In this document: positions 38,281 through 50,070 of the stretch, piece by piece
Layout: every line of letters begins with the position of its first letter
How positions within the stretch are numbered: position 1 is the stretch's first letter
NCBI GenBank assembly: GCA_009617715.1
Contig: VTFK01000157.1
Coordinates: forward strand, 62,001 to 126,000
Length of the DNA stretch: 64,000 nt
From: Plectrocnemia conspersa
Taxonomy: Eukaryota > Arthropoda > Insecta > Trichoptera > Polycentropodidae
Direction of reading: 5' to 3'
The notes under the pieces: generated by a model
What the model was told of the DNA's origin: nothing
Seen by the model: only the letters and a program-made list of their open reading frames with translations
The model's database searches: none
Made by a program: the position numbers and the translations under genes

Positions 38281-38470
38281 TTAGGTAAATCGAGACAAAC
38301 TTAATCTGTGGTAGTAGATCGGAATTATAATTATATAATAATCACTAATTCCGATCTGCATCTAAGAACACGATTGAAAATTAGGAAAAAATACTAGAAT
38401 TCATATGGGAATCGAACTTAAGTATTTTGGACAATAGTCGACGACTTAAACCACTCGTCTATCGTTCTGA
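38281..38470 (-). repeat. tRNA-derived SINE, copy 1
   Basis: Read on the minus strand: a polymerase III A box-like TAGACGAGTGGTTTAAG, then about 25 bases later a B box AAGTTCGATTCCCAT, then an unrelated AT-rich body with a hairpin (AGATCGGAATT with AATTCCGATCT). The head resembles a tRNA with poor stem pairing. The body matches the plus-strand copy at 52500-52622 (CCCATATGAATT..TAGT, then GATTATTATATAATTATA), so it is a dispersed SINE and not a tRNA gene. Confidence 0.7.
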
Positions 38471-38843
38471 TTAATTGGCATTTTATTTTAGTACAAGTTT
38501 TTAGTGTGAGAATTGTCCTCTACATATATAAAAAAATAAGTCAAAAATCACAAATTTTCAGGAGGGAAAAAACGAATTAAATGACGCTACTAACTCTTAC
38601 GTATATCATATTGATTAAGCTTTAAAATCTATCTTTAATTTCTGCTTTTCACTTTTACTTTTTTTAAGGTACATGTGTTTTAGAAGCAACTCTATATATG
38701 ATACAATATTTTTTGCACACCTTAATAATTTTGCATAATTAAAGAAAGTGTAAAACTTTTTATTTTTACATACTACCCATTAGTAGTCCTTAAAGGGCCT
38801 GCAGATTTTATTCCTAGATTAATATTATGAATTATATTTATAG

Positions 38844-38921
38844 GCCGTATGATTATAATTCGTTGCCGTGTTTCTCGTGCTGAAGTGATTGAGAATCAGT
38901 GCCCATGGGTGCAAAACACAC
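38844..38921 (+). CDS. Weak candidate exon
   Basis: A 78-nt segment between an acceptor-like TATATTTATAG and a good donor ACAC/GTGAGTACA. One frame is open and reads RMIIIRCRVSRAEVIENQCP then WVQNT. The acceptor lacks a strong pyrimidine tract. It begins a GC-rich block extending to 39200 with two CACGTG words (38919, 38980). Alternatives are a promoter with a 5' untranslated exon, or a conserved non-coding element. Confidence 0.25.
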
Positions 38922-39205
38922 GTGAGTACACAATATTATATTATAGCACGGCAGATGAGCCGGTGGGAGTGCGGTTTCGCACGTGGGCGGGCGAGCGGAA
39001 CCGAAGACAGCTTCCCAAGATCAAGGCGAGCTGGACCGGTTCCGGCTCTACCGGACGGCTCCACTCCACACACAAACATTCGTTTTTTACGCAACATCAA
39101 CTTTCTTTCTCCTCTGCGAGAACTTTTATCAGTTGTTTTATTTTCACGCGAAGCGTGCATATTGATTTACCATCGACTTCCATTGATATCAAAATCAATT
39201 TAATT
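38922..39205. other. GC-rich block, possible promoter or regulatory element
   Basis: Strongly GC- and CpG-rich at 38945-39070. Open frames occur on both strands in several phases, which is expected from the low stop frequency of GC-rich DNA. A TATTATAGCACGGCAG word at 38938-38953 could be a core-promoter-like sequence. No product recognised. Confidence 0.3.
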
Positions 39206-39789
39206 CATTATCCTTAAATGACTTTTGAGGCAAAAAAATAATAGGTATAAACAAGAGACACTAATACTTCAGAAAGATGCGTATCTGAACCAAGTTTTTA
39301 TTGCAAACAATAAATTTGAATACATTGTACATTAACAACATTCAACGACACAGATTTGGGATAACTTTAAAAGTTATGCATATAAGTGGGACAAGAATAG
39401 AAAAGTTAATTTATTGGGTAAATGAATTATCGCATTTTATATGCACTATTTAACAGGGTCATACTCCAGGCTAGCTATGTTTTGTCTTCGGTTGTGTAAC
39501 AACCCCAGATTAAGAATATCAATAGCTGATGATAAAATTAATTTACAATTTTATTGCAACTACAGGAAGCAAGAATACGTGAGAAGTATACAGTAAAGAT
39601 GTGGTGAAAAATCGATTTTTATCATTTTTGGTTAGATGAATTTTGTGGTGAATACAGACCTTCAAATCAAATGTGACAAAGATGTGTCAAAACCCAGTGT
39701 TAACCCTTAACAAAGATTGTTCTATAAAATGTAGGCAATAAATGCATCATTTTTGTATATAATGTTGATTCAAATTTAATAAAAACATG
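39206..39789. other. AT-rich non-coding DNA
   Basis: Nothing recognisable. Confidence 0.45.
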
Positions 39790-40370
39790 GATTGATAAAG
39801 CATATCATCGATCGTCGTATGGCTATTACTATTTTAATATGGGGCAAAAATTGATGGGCATTTTCAATGGTGCACCATGAGCATCGCGACCAACAACAAA
39901 CGAGAAGCCAATCACCGGCTGACCTCGATATTGCATCGGCGTTTTCAATAAGGAAAAACGTGTCGATACACAAAGTGCATCGACCGACTTTCCGACTTTG
40001 TTATAACACTTGCATCATGTGAAGGTCGAAATTACAAGAGCAACGATGGGTTATTATTACGAAAATTGGCGTGCGATCCACCGGTCTACTTCGAGAGGGA
40101 AAAGTCTACTTTGGGCCGTGATAATTGTTTAAGAGAACGCCCGGAGGCATCCGAGGACCGAGATCAATACTGAGAAAATGGGATCAGATGCAGGGAAACT
40201 TTGGAGGTGCAGCAGGTTGGCTGAGGTAATTTATGGCCGGAGAAAGAAAGCGGTAGTCCCTTAAAAGGGATGGCTCGTTCTCGGTGGAGACTACCGGCAA
40301 AAACTGGTCACCGAATTGTAGTCAACGAGTGGCGAATGTAGAACATGCTCGAGGGCAAGCTGTGAATAAT
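39790..40370. other. GC/CpG-rich island, candidate conserved non-coding element
   Basis: Long balanced-composition block. At 40250-40306 it contains a possible hairpin, CGGTAGTC with GACTACCG, enclosing CCCTTAAAAGGG. No frame is open throughout. Confidence 0.4.
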
Positions 40371-43030
40371 GCTTATGTATTATATTATATATACGTAAAT
40401 GATTTCGTATTGAGAAATTATGTATTATTGGGTCACTTATGCGTTTTTGGTAATCAATTATAAATCTTATTTGGATCAAAACAATTAATATAAAAAAGGA
40501 TTTTAGAATAAAAATATAATAATACATAATGTAGAAAAATTCTTTTAATTTGTGTATAATATGTCAAAGTTTATAGATACTAAATCTATGTGCTGCAAGT
40601 TTATAGTTTACAGTACCAAGAACATATAATAATATTTTTATTTCCTCTACTTAGTTTTAATAATAGACTTTTGGAATAATGAAGTGGTGCTTGATCTTAA
40701 TGAGCTCGTCTTAAAGGTTATGGAGGATGAGCAAGACCATTATCCATAACAAATAAGACTGAATAGCAAATTTTTTTTCAAAATGTATATCGTCACTGCA
40801 AGAAGAATCATTGGACCAGTTTGGTAGAAAGTGACACAATATGTACTACTCGTATTGCAAGGCACCGCTCGTTTATCAAGTAAAAATTTATATGAAAAAT
40901 CCGTGGTTTTACTGTAAGTTATTTGTTTTATTACATGTCTTTTTAATCTTAAATTATTAAAAAATATTAAAAATTATACACTGAGTTATAATTATGCTTA
41001 AAAAGCTACTAATAAATAAAGGAACTAAATCCATATAATCACTATCTACGTTACGGTATCTGTAAAGCTTTTTGAAGAACATATAATGTGCATAGTAAGC
41101 CTTGATATCTAACGATATTTCCTAGTTTGCAATTATTATACTATAAAAATTATATTGAACCTCCTAATGCTGAAGATTTTAGAAATTAAGAGACATTATA
41201 ATATAATTAAAATTATATTAAAAATCTCGTAAATTATTGTTTATAGGTAATTTAAAGTTTTACATCTGTGTCTGAAACATTCATTCCATCTCACCATACA
41301 TCATGACCATCCATTATTGACTGAGGCGTGCTACGTAAATGCGGAAAACGTCAAAATTATCGACCGGCAAGATCTGTTCTTCGACCATGCTCACTATATA
41401 GCACTATAATATATTTCATCCGCAACAATGGCAGACTCGTCCAACGGATCGAGGCTCGTGTCCGTCCGATTTACTAGATTTTCCACCGTTCTTCTGTCAA
41501 GATATTTTATTATTAAAACGTGATGTTCCAGATCCGTGAGAAAGCATCTCCTTGAGAAACGCTCGTTCCGCGCGTCAAAACAGAAGATCATCCTCTTTGT
41601 ATCTACCAATCACTTTTCAACCGAATAAAGTATTAAGCTAGTAAAAAAGCGAGTCGATAATAATCGATTATTGAATACACAAATATACCTAATTTCCAGT
41701 ACTATATATAAATAAGAATTTATATTTCATAAAACCGTAATGTTACAATATTTTTTCCCTATATTTTATACTTTTTGCTGTAGTCGATTATATGCATACA
41801 TACATTTCAATGCAGTGTGTAATAACATATAACGATATTCGCTTAAAATATACGGTGAGCAGTTTATATGGTAAACTATATACTGATTTTGTTATAATAT
41901 GGCATTCTGGTCTCTCGATTTTTACATTTTTGAGAAATTATAATGCTCATTTTCACTTCTCGATTTTTTCGAGTAATTTTTACATTGAAAAAAACGAGAT
42001 TTTAATTTGCATTTTATGACCTAACTTTGCGGAAAGCCCCTACATATTATTTCAATCTGCCGATTTCCACATGAAGCGGTTTTTTCTTATGTCATTATTA
42101 AATATAGCTCTTAGACATATGAAAGATAAGAACAATTAGAATAATTGAGAAGAAAGTATGCATATTTATAAGCATCTGGCACAGACCCACCCTTACTTAT
42201 GCAGCGGTAAAAAATGCAGCAGTTGTAATACATTTAAAAATATTTGTAAAAATTAAAAAAATCGTGATTTGCTTAATTTTTGGAGAAATTATTGAGAAAT
42301 AATTCTCGAGTAGAAACACTAATGAAACTCATTTAATCGGTTTTTATACTATCTACCATAAATCAATTATATCTATTTATCCATTAAATGTTTTATTATT
42401 AATTTATTTTATTTTATATGCATTAAATATGAATGTATCGCGTTTACAGTTATCCGGCGAGAATTGTCTATCGATGTTGGAAAGGAATCGAGCCGCTATG
42501 GAGAGAAATCCTCCTGTCGTACAAAATGTCAGAGTGTTTCGGGGTCAAATGTTACAAGACATGTTACAGTTTGTAATGTTCACCGTGTTTATTTTACATT
42601 ATATATATATGTACAATGGATGCCCCCATGGCCATTCTTGGCGAATGTCACGTTTTACTGGCGATAAAGGGGGCAGATTCTAGTCGATTATTAGTTAGAC
42701 GACAAATGGTCCATAAATCAAACAAGCTCATATTTATCATACTGCCTACGAATCGAACTTATTTAGGATGATAAACGTCCAAAAATTCCGCACACATATT
42801 TAACACAGCCTACTATATTGTGTATAAGACACCAACGATGTAAAGATACACAAATTATAAATCACACATTGTGTTAGCTAGTTTGAGAACGTCGTGGGTT
42901 TTATTATTTCTTCACAATGAAAATATCAGTTGGCGGCGAATTGTGTCGCGTCGTAAAATTACACACTTTGACATCTTTATCGTGAATGTTCGATTCATGA
43001 ACGTAAAATTATCGACATAATAATGCCGCG
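40371..43030. other. AT-rich DNA with two GC-richer patches
   Basis: Islands at 41260-41640 and 42420-42690. The second has a plus-strand open frame of 84 codons (42429-42683) with an acceptor-like CGCGTTTACAG before TTATCCGGCG, but no convincing donor. A minus-strand frame of 71 codons covers the first. Neither product is recognised. Confidence 0.3.
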
Positions 43031-43036
43031 TTAATA

Positions 43037-43495
43037 CAGGGTGCGGCAGAGGAACCATAATAAAACTATTAGTAGTTTATATATGTTTAAAATTCTATGA
43101 TTAACTTTTTTCATTAAACTAGATGTGTATGCATGAAAAAAACATAAACGTTAATTGTGCTGTTCGGTTATCTTAATAACAAGAAATAGAAATCACATCC
43201 ATTCTGTAGAGATACTTTGTCCTTAAAATTTTATCATAGCTTTTTAACACCCATATTTTAAATCCTATTTTTTTATGCTACATAATCGTGGTCCAAATTA
43301 ATAAATTAAAATATAATGCTTTATCGCTTTATATTTTAATGTCAATGTACGTCTATCTAAGTGTTTTTCTGATTTTATGATTGTATATTAGCTAGAGATT
43401 ATGGCGACAAACATTTAAAAATGATTAATGTTGCTCTAAAGTGGCATATATTATGCATCAAAATGATAGATTAACACATTATCTGCCATACCCTA
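43037..43495. mobile_element. Candidate MITE with Tc1/mariner-type ends
   Basis: The left end CAGGGTGCGGCAGAGG and the right end read inward, TAGGGTATGGCAGATA, match at most positions over the first 16 bases, and both are bordered by TA (43035-43036 and 43496-43497). CAGGGTG...GGCA ends beside a TA duplication are typical of mariner-like MITEs in insects. About 459 bp, no coding capacity. The ends are diverged, so this is an old copy or a chance pairing. Confidence 0.45.
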
Positions 43496-43497
43496 TA

Positions 43498-45984
43498 TTT
43501 AATAAGAATATGTTGCACTCCAATTTAACACGCTTTAACTTTTGCGACATTTAATTGAAGCACTCGTATGAAAAATTTTAACGGCGGATACAAAAACTTT
43601 TTATTTAATTTGATATTGATTTTCGGCTCTTTTTTACATAGCTCGAGTAATTGGCATTGTTGTTGTTGAATTTACAGCATATGTGTTCTGACATGGTCTG
43701 CAAATAAATCACGCAATTACCGTGTCACAGGGAACGTGGGTACCCCGTTTCGGCTGTGCTTACACCGGACTAGTTTTTTTTCCACAATGACCAAGAACTT
43801 GCCCTCGAAAATGGAAGGCCGAGAGGTGGCTAACTGAGCACCTTGCTGATTGGAAACCTTTTCATTTTATGGTGAATAAAAAAAAACACGTAACCAAAAT
43901 GAAATAATTAGCACCTCTTAATATATAATTATATAACGATAACGACTTTATAAAAGCCACGAATACAATGCTTTAATTTAATTTATATAGTGATATATAA
44001 ACAGATTAGCTTATAAGAAAATCGCCATAGCTCATTGATTGTTTGTTTAGCTTAATTAAAAAATCAATGGAAAGTAATACGATATCTAAAAATTGAACTA
44101 GTGACTAAATATATATCATATGTAAGCACACAAAATTGAGATTATTTATTCTGGCTTATAAACAGTTAGTTTAAATAATATTTTCACTCATAAAATAAAG
44201 ACTAGTAGGTTATTCTGTTAGTTTACTTTTTAAGTAAATAAATATGAAAAGCAATTTCCTTTAATAATACAATAACGGTACACACCAATTCGTGTCAAAT
44301 CAGACGAGATTTAAATCTGATCTGATTTGATCATTTTATAGATAGATCAATATAACACAAATCGACATCAAGATTATAACCGCAATTGCCCCGAGGAGTG
44401 GAGCAGTCAAAGGGGATGCCACAGTCAAAGTCGTGATCGTAGAAACGAACAAGTAGTGCAGTGTCTTTGTTTTTAGTGCTCAGTAAACAGTACCGTGTAT
44501 TTGTACCAGTATCATTCGAAACGCAAACGTTTTTACACCGATCCCGAACGTTTAATAACATGGTAAACCTCCGCGCACCTATATGCATGTCTAAATAAGC
44601 TATAATTTCACAAACACAAAAAGCCATCATTTATATTATACCGTTACTGGCTATATTTGTACAACGTGATCGAGCATATAATTTCGATCATTTTCCGGTG
44701 TGTCTAGATATTAACGGCGTATCATCTTCGATTTTACACGTATATCACGTACGATGATGAAATCGAACCTTTGTTCGACGCCGACGAGTATAAGAATAAA
44801 CCACTTTTGCGCTAAAAGGGCTCAAGAATAAAGTAAACACGATTACTGTAAATTTACGATTGGCAACTTAGTACGCGCTGACAATACAACATATGTGAAT
44901 TCTTGGTTCGATGTCTGATTTTTATCACATTAACTTATGTTCGTAATATCGAATTCATATTATAATAGATACAACGTAATAAAATATCATTTATATAATA
45001 ACAATTTTGAATGTATTGTGGGGATCACCGGACGAGGTAGAAAAATTTAGGCACAAATACACACTGAGCTTGTGGCAAATACGCGTTAAAAGCGCAATAA
45101 ACAAAAATTCAATAAGTCTTTACAACTTGCGGATAAATGGTTTTGTACGTGACAATCAGAGATTTTGAAAGTTTAAAATCTATAAATGCAATAAAATATG
45201 TATACTGCGTTGACAGGTGCAGCCGGTGGAATACGCTTTAATATAACGACTCAAAAAAAAAATTCATGAAACGTCACACAATTTCATTTTCAAGGTCATC
45301 GATGCTGGTGATATACACTCACTCACTGGATATATCTAGACAGGCTTAATACATCAATAAGTTTGAGTAATTCAGCCTGGACATTGTAAAAACTCACAAC
45401 ATATTGATAAACGTGCTCAGTTTTAATTTGAGAAATGCGCGCCACTTTATGCATACTTTAGTATTACGCACTCTTTATGATGCCATAGTCCGCAGCATAC
45501 TAAAAGCTGGCTCGATTATATGAATTTTCTTTTATACAACAATGGTAATTCAGAAAACAGCTACATAGTTATACTCAAGCATTTTAAAACAAATATTCTC
45601 TTTCATTGCTATTGGTCAATAATATTGCTAAAAATCTTGTGTAAAAGCTTTTTTGTTCTATTTTATTAAATTATTTTATTTTATTTTAAAACTTGCTATT
45701 TGAAATTTTAAAATTGCACAAACTTTAATAATATTTTGGCAAAATTAAAAAAAATATGAGGTTATCGATACATTATAATTCATTAATAATACTTAAATGA
45801 GACTGAAATGAAGATTTCAAGAGATGAGCGATTACAAACTTTGTCTTTAAGAAGTGGGCGATGTGTCAATCAAGTTTGAAAATGTATGGCTTAATCACGT
45901 TATTACCTAGTTTTTTTGAGAATATTTCGTTCCGAGACGAAGAGTAGTCAAGACACATTAAAGTTAACATATAATGTTCTAAAT
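43498..45984. other. Mixed-composition DNA
   Basis: GC-richer islands at 43660-43880 and 44280-44930. A 99-codon minus-strand open frame (44331-44630) is cysteine-rich (DRCKNVCVSND, then DCGIPFDCSTPRGNCGYN) and ends in a stop, but I see no strong acceptor and recognise no family. The rest is AT-rich. Confidence 0.3.
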
Positions 45985-46060
45985 CAGGAGTGGGGAGCTT
46001 AAGGCCGCATGTGGCCTTTTGGCTCCTTTGGTTCGGCCTTTTGACTGACGCCAGAATTTT
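45985..46060 (+). mobile_element. hAT-type left terminus, older copy
   Basis: Starts CAGGAGTGGGGAGCTTAAGG then CCGCATGTGGCC. Ends of the form CAGGGGTGGGGAACCT..GGCC are a common hAT signature. No opposite end found. Confidence 0.5.
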
Positions 46061-46167
46061 TTTTTTTTTTTTAATCATTATATGCAATGTTTTCAAGACA
46101 TTCAGAACAAATATTTGCACTTTCATGTTGATTATTAGGAAAAAATAAGACATTGATTTGTCTCGAC

Positions 46168-46290
46168 CAGGGGTGAGGAACCTGCGGCCGTATAGGCCAT
46201 ATAATCCAGATAATTGGTTTTCTTATAGAGGGCCAAAATAATATTTTTTGTGGGGGGCCAAAATTTCTGGTACTGATTTTAAGATCATAA
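46168..46290 (+). mobile_element. hAT-type left terminus, second copy
   Basis: Starts CAGGGGTGAGGAACCTGCGG then CCGTATAGGCC, closely related to the terminus at 45985 and in the same orientation 183 bases downstream. Further in are two GGGCCAAAAT-type words (46233, 46256), probably subterminal repeats. The opposite end was not found, and the preceding GTCTCGAC has no visible partner. Confidence 0.55.
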
Positions 46291-46324
46291 ATTTAAATTT
46301 CTTGAATTCGGCCTTTTTTTTGTT

Positions 46325-46545
46325 TAAATTAACTTAATGCAAATATGGATAAAAATAATGTTTTTAATATGACTTTAATTATATATTCCCATTATTAATA
46401 TTTATATTTAATTGTATTTTCACTATATTTATAATATTAAGGCAAATTAAATTTTAATGGGATCTATATTATATTATGCTAAGCACCAATGAAGTGTACC
46501 AATTTTTACCACATTAATTCTATTTTGCAAATATAAAAAGGGAAA
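46325..46545. repeat. Dispersed AT-rich repeat, copy 1
   Basis: Shares with 48520-48760 the ordered words CAAATATGGATAAAA, TTTTTAATATGA, TAATTGTAT, TAATGGGATCT, and TATGCTAAGCACCAATGA then GTGTACCAATTTTTA. It lies just inside the hAT terminus at 46168 and may be interior sequence of that element family. Confidence 0.75.
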
Positions 46546-48305
46546 GTGTAATTGTATAATGATAAAAAAAAACTATTTTCCACGCTATATACAATACAAG
46601 GGCACAATACTGATTTTGCTTTTCTTTATATCGTTACAAATACTGCAGATGTTTTAAATGTAAAGAATTATTTAGCATACATAATTCACTTTCAACGTTT
46701 TTGCGAATTTTTATGTCACTGAGATAATTGTAGCGTAAAATTGTTTTCTTAAAAAATTACTTAAAAGTAATATAAATCATAAATTAATATATACGAGTGT
46801 ACAGTATTGTACAAAAAATAAAAATAAAATAATTTCGTCTATCTAAAATTAAATACCAGTAACAATTCTATCAATCCCAACCAAATCGCTTCCGATCATT
46901 CTTATCGATCTTACCGAACGAAATTTTGCAATTGAACCGTTTATCTGCACGACGAAGAATAAGACAAAAAATCGCATACAAAACAAACGGTCCATCACGA
47001 CTTCCCCGTGTTGCAATCGAACCAGAAGCGTCCGTTTCTTCCGCCGTAAATACATATATAGTAGATACTACAAGGTGATGCATAAGCCACGTTTTAATTT
47101 AAATAAAATAATATTTTTTAATATAAATTCGCAAAAAAAAAATTAAAAAAATTATAGGAGCAGTTTCGTATTTTCAAAATCAAAACATTATTATTTTGTA
47201 TAAATTAAAATAAGGATTTTATAAATTACGTGAATTAAAAAATAATAATTTAAAATGCAAATAAAATTGTGGCATTTTTCTTAAATATTTTTCAGGTCTT
47301 CATTTTCTAACTTTAATGCCTTTTTAACGGTATATTAATCAAAATAGTAAGATCAATTAACTATTTTTTTATTCAAAAGAAAAATTGGACAATATACGCT
47401 TAAGGCAAAAAAAATATTTTTTTTAAGTTGTGTTGCATGTTATTTCTAATAGAGATGGGTCCCAAGAAGCTGCATTAATCTCAAACAAACAAAAATAACA
47501 ATTTAGATGCAATTGTTTGATCACAAATATAGTTTTAAAATTAATAATTTTATAATGGTATATAATCTTAGTCCTAGACCTATTTCTATTTACATAGTAA
47601 TAAACCCACTCTCTAATTAATTAAATAAACCCGAACCAAAAACATAACTATGGTGAAGAGACTTATGAAACATTTAGTAGAGTACTATTATAGACACAGT
47701 GCGGTCAGAAATTCGCTGAACTGTAACATTTCGAAGACGAACCGATCGGAATCTGCGGGCAATCATTACGTCATTAGACCAAAGCTCCTTTGTTCGGCCA
47801 ATCAGCGTTGCGATTGTTCGATTCGATTATTACGAATTGTGTCGGTTATAAATCGCGCGTTGATAATCCACATTCGGATTAATAGTCACGACTCTGGTTC
47901 TAACATTACAGTTTTTATTCTTAGGAGAGAAAGTTTGGTTAACTTTTGTATGAGATGATTTTTTGTGTATACCTAGAAACGTCGGACGTATGACAAATGG
48001 CAAAAGCTCGTTTATGATTTACGGCGCTTAATTATTCACAATTGGACGTAGATCGTAACAATTTGTATATTGTGTTTTTTTTTTTTTGTTAAAATATATA
48101 TGTATTTATAATAGATGATTAATTTTTGTTTTGTCGCACTCATAAAACAAATTGATTTATTTTTAATTATTAAATACACTTTTTTAAATAATATTATAAA
48201 AATATTTTGTAGATATACCATTAACTTATCTCTAATGAATATAAAACAATATAATAATATTATTTCTATCTCTACAGATTTTTTTCAAGTTTCAGATTAT
48301 TTTAA
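46546..48305. other. AT-rich DNA with two GC-richer islands
   Basis: Islands at 46850-47080 and 47640-48060. The second has a 102-codon plus-strand open frame (47650-47958) without recognisable motif or donor. Candidate conserved non-coding elements. Confidence 0.3.
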
Positions 48306-48775
48306 CTACAGTTGAATTTGAGATATTTTATATCTCAAATATGGATAAAAAAAATATTTTTAATATAAATTTGATTGTATATTCCCATGAAAATAAAACA
48401 ACGTGGGAGTCCATTTAATGGATTAAGGTACGAGCCATAAATCATAAAGGATTAAATATTTATTGCCTTGAAATAACGCGCTCAATCGTTTATAATCTAC
48501 AGTTGAATTTTAGATATTTTATATCTCAAATATGGTTAAAACAAATGTTTTTAATATGAATTTAATTGTATATTCCTACGATAAATATATATACATATTC
48601 TATTAAATAAAATCTTTGATTTTTTGTATCCTTATATTAATAATATACATATTCTATGGATAATATTAAAGCAAATTTAATTGTAATGGGATCTCATATT
48701 ATTGATATATATTATATTATGCTAAGCACCAATGAGTGTACCAATTTTTAACTCCATTTTTTTTGTCATGTTAAG
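48306..48775. repeat. Dispersed AT-rich repeat with internal duplication
   Basis: A unit starting CTACAGTTGAATTTGAGATA occurs at 48306 and again at 48498, about 192 bases apart, each followed by a small palindrome (GAGATATTTTATATCTC in the first) and CAAATATGG. The second unit continues into the 46325-type sequence ending GTGTACCAATTTTTA at about 48752. The stretch 48390-48497 (ACGTGGGAGTCCATTTAATG ... TTGCCTTGAAATAACGCGC) recurs at 49661-49760. Confidence 0.75.
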
Positions 48776-49660
48776 ATTTGGCAGTTTTATTCAAACGTTT
48801 TGGACTATCATTATGATTAAATTTTATTCTTAAATCAGATAAAACTGTAAAACTGTGCCAATCATATGTATCAATAACATGATATTTATATTTATTCAAC
48901 CTATAGGGACCACCCACAATTGTTGCGTCTAAAATAGGCATGCAACGAGATTGCTTAAAATAATCATAAAACGAATAGATGTGTGCCTATTAGCTTAATC
49001 AAAAATCAACACGTTTTTGGTTTTAAACGAAAACAATCAACAAAATTAATAGTGTCGCAGAATAGGAATGTGAACTTATACTATTCTAATAAAAAAAAAC
49101 ATTTAGACTCATATTAGATTAGGTCCGTGCACCCAATTACAATAGAATTACAACATTCTAGAGCATAACTATTGTTTGTAAAAACCGGTTAAAATTAGTT
49201 AGAAAAGTACAAAAAACAAAAATTCGACCCGAATCATTTACAATGACTAAAGGATCTAGGGAAGACTAAAAAGGGAATGCTCTCTTCCCCTTCCTTGATG
49301 TTTTCACCTTAGTTTAGCACTGATACATAAATAACAATAAACTCATATTTAAAAAATAGATGGAAGGTTTGTCTTTATATAGAACACAACTGTGCACAAT
49401 TCGGAACAGATAAAATTAAAAATAGAATAAGGCAAATTGGGGACTACCTGTGTTCTGATTAGGATCCTTAAGAATAACTAAACAAAATTTTATTTGGGTT
49501 TGACAAAGGATGAATTTGTCGGTTTCATCAATTTAAACAATCCCTTTATTTACAATTGGAAGAATCAACGAACATTATCATCATAAAAAAAGGGTCAGTT
49601 CGACTCGCAATAAAATCGTTTTAACCGTTGAAAAAAATGAGTTTCTTTGTTTAAAATGAA
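48776..49660. other. Non-coding DNA of unknown origin
   Basis: AT-rich, possibly interior of the same repeat family, since matching segments lie on both sides. No coding motif seen. Confidence 0.4.
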
Positions 49661-49760
49661 ACACCGTGGGAGACCATTTAACGGAGTAAGATACGCGCTA
49701 TAGATCGTAAAGAGTTAAATATTTATTGCCTTGAAATAATGCGCGCAACCATTTCTAATC
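49661..49760. repeat. Second copy of the ACCGTGGGAGACC segment
   Basis: Begins ACACCGTGGGAGACCATTTA and continues through TAAATATTTATTGCCTTGAA to CTAATCTAC, matching 48390-48500 in the same orientation. Confidence 0.75.
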
Positions 49761-50004
49761 TACCTTACGGACAACGGAAATTTATTTTTTTTAAATAGGC
49801 TTTTTTCTATAATTAATCGTCTTATTTATATTTCTAAAAAAAATTATGAAGACAACAATATTTACCACACATTCGTTCTATATTTTCAAAGAAAATGTTC
49901 AAATATTCAGCAATATATTACAGCATTACCTTAAGAATACAGCATTCAGTTTGACTTTAAATGAATGGATACTATATTATTACCAAATATTAAAAAAAAA
50001 TCAA

Positions 50005-50070
50005 TATCGGTAATACCGTTTTATCTCAGTAATACCGGTATTGAAAATGACGGTAATATTGCAATCCTTA
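50005..50070 (-). mobile_element. hAT-type terminus, family shared with 32535-32590
   Basis: Read on the minus strand: TAAGGATTGCAATATTACCG, then TTTTCAATACCGGTATTAC. It matches the end at 32590 in order and orientation. No partner end or duplication was found. Confidence 0.5.

Noticed and set aside
38401..38470. A possible tRNA gene (A and B boxes on the minus strand)
   Set aside because: Stem pairing is poor and the downstream body is shared with another locus at 52500, so this is a SINE head.
38849..39217. A 122-codon plus-strand frame as a gene
   Set aside because: Several overlapping frames on both strands are open here because the block is GC-rich; the donor at 38922 would interrupt this frame.
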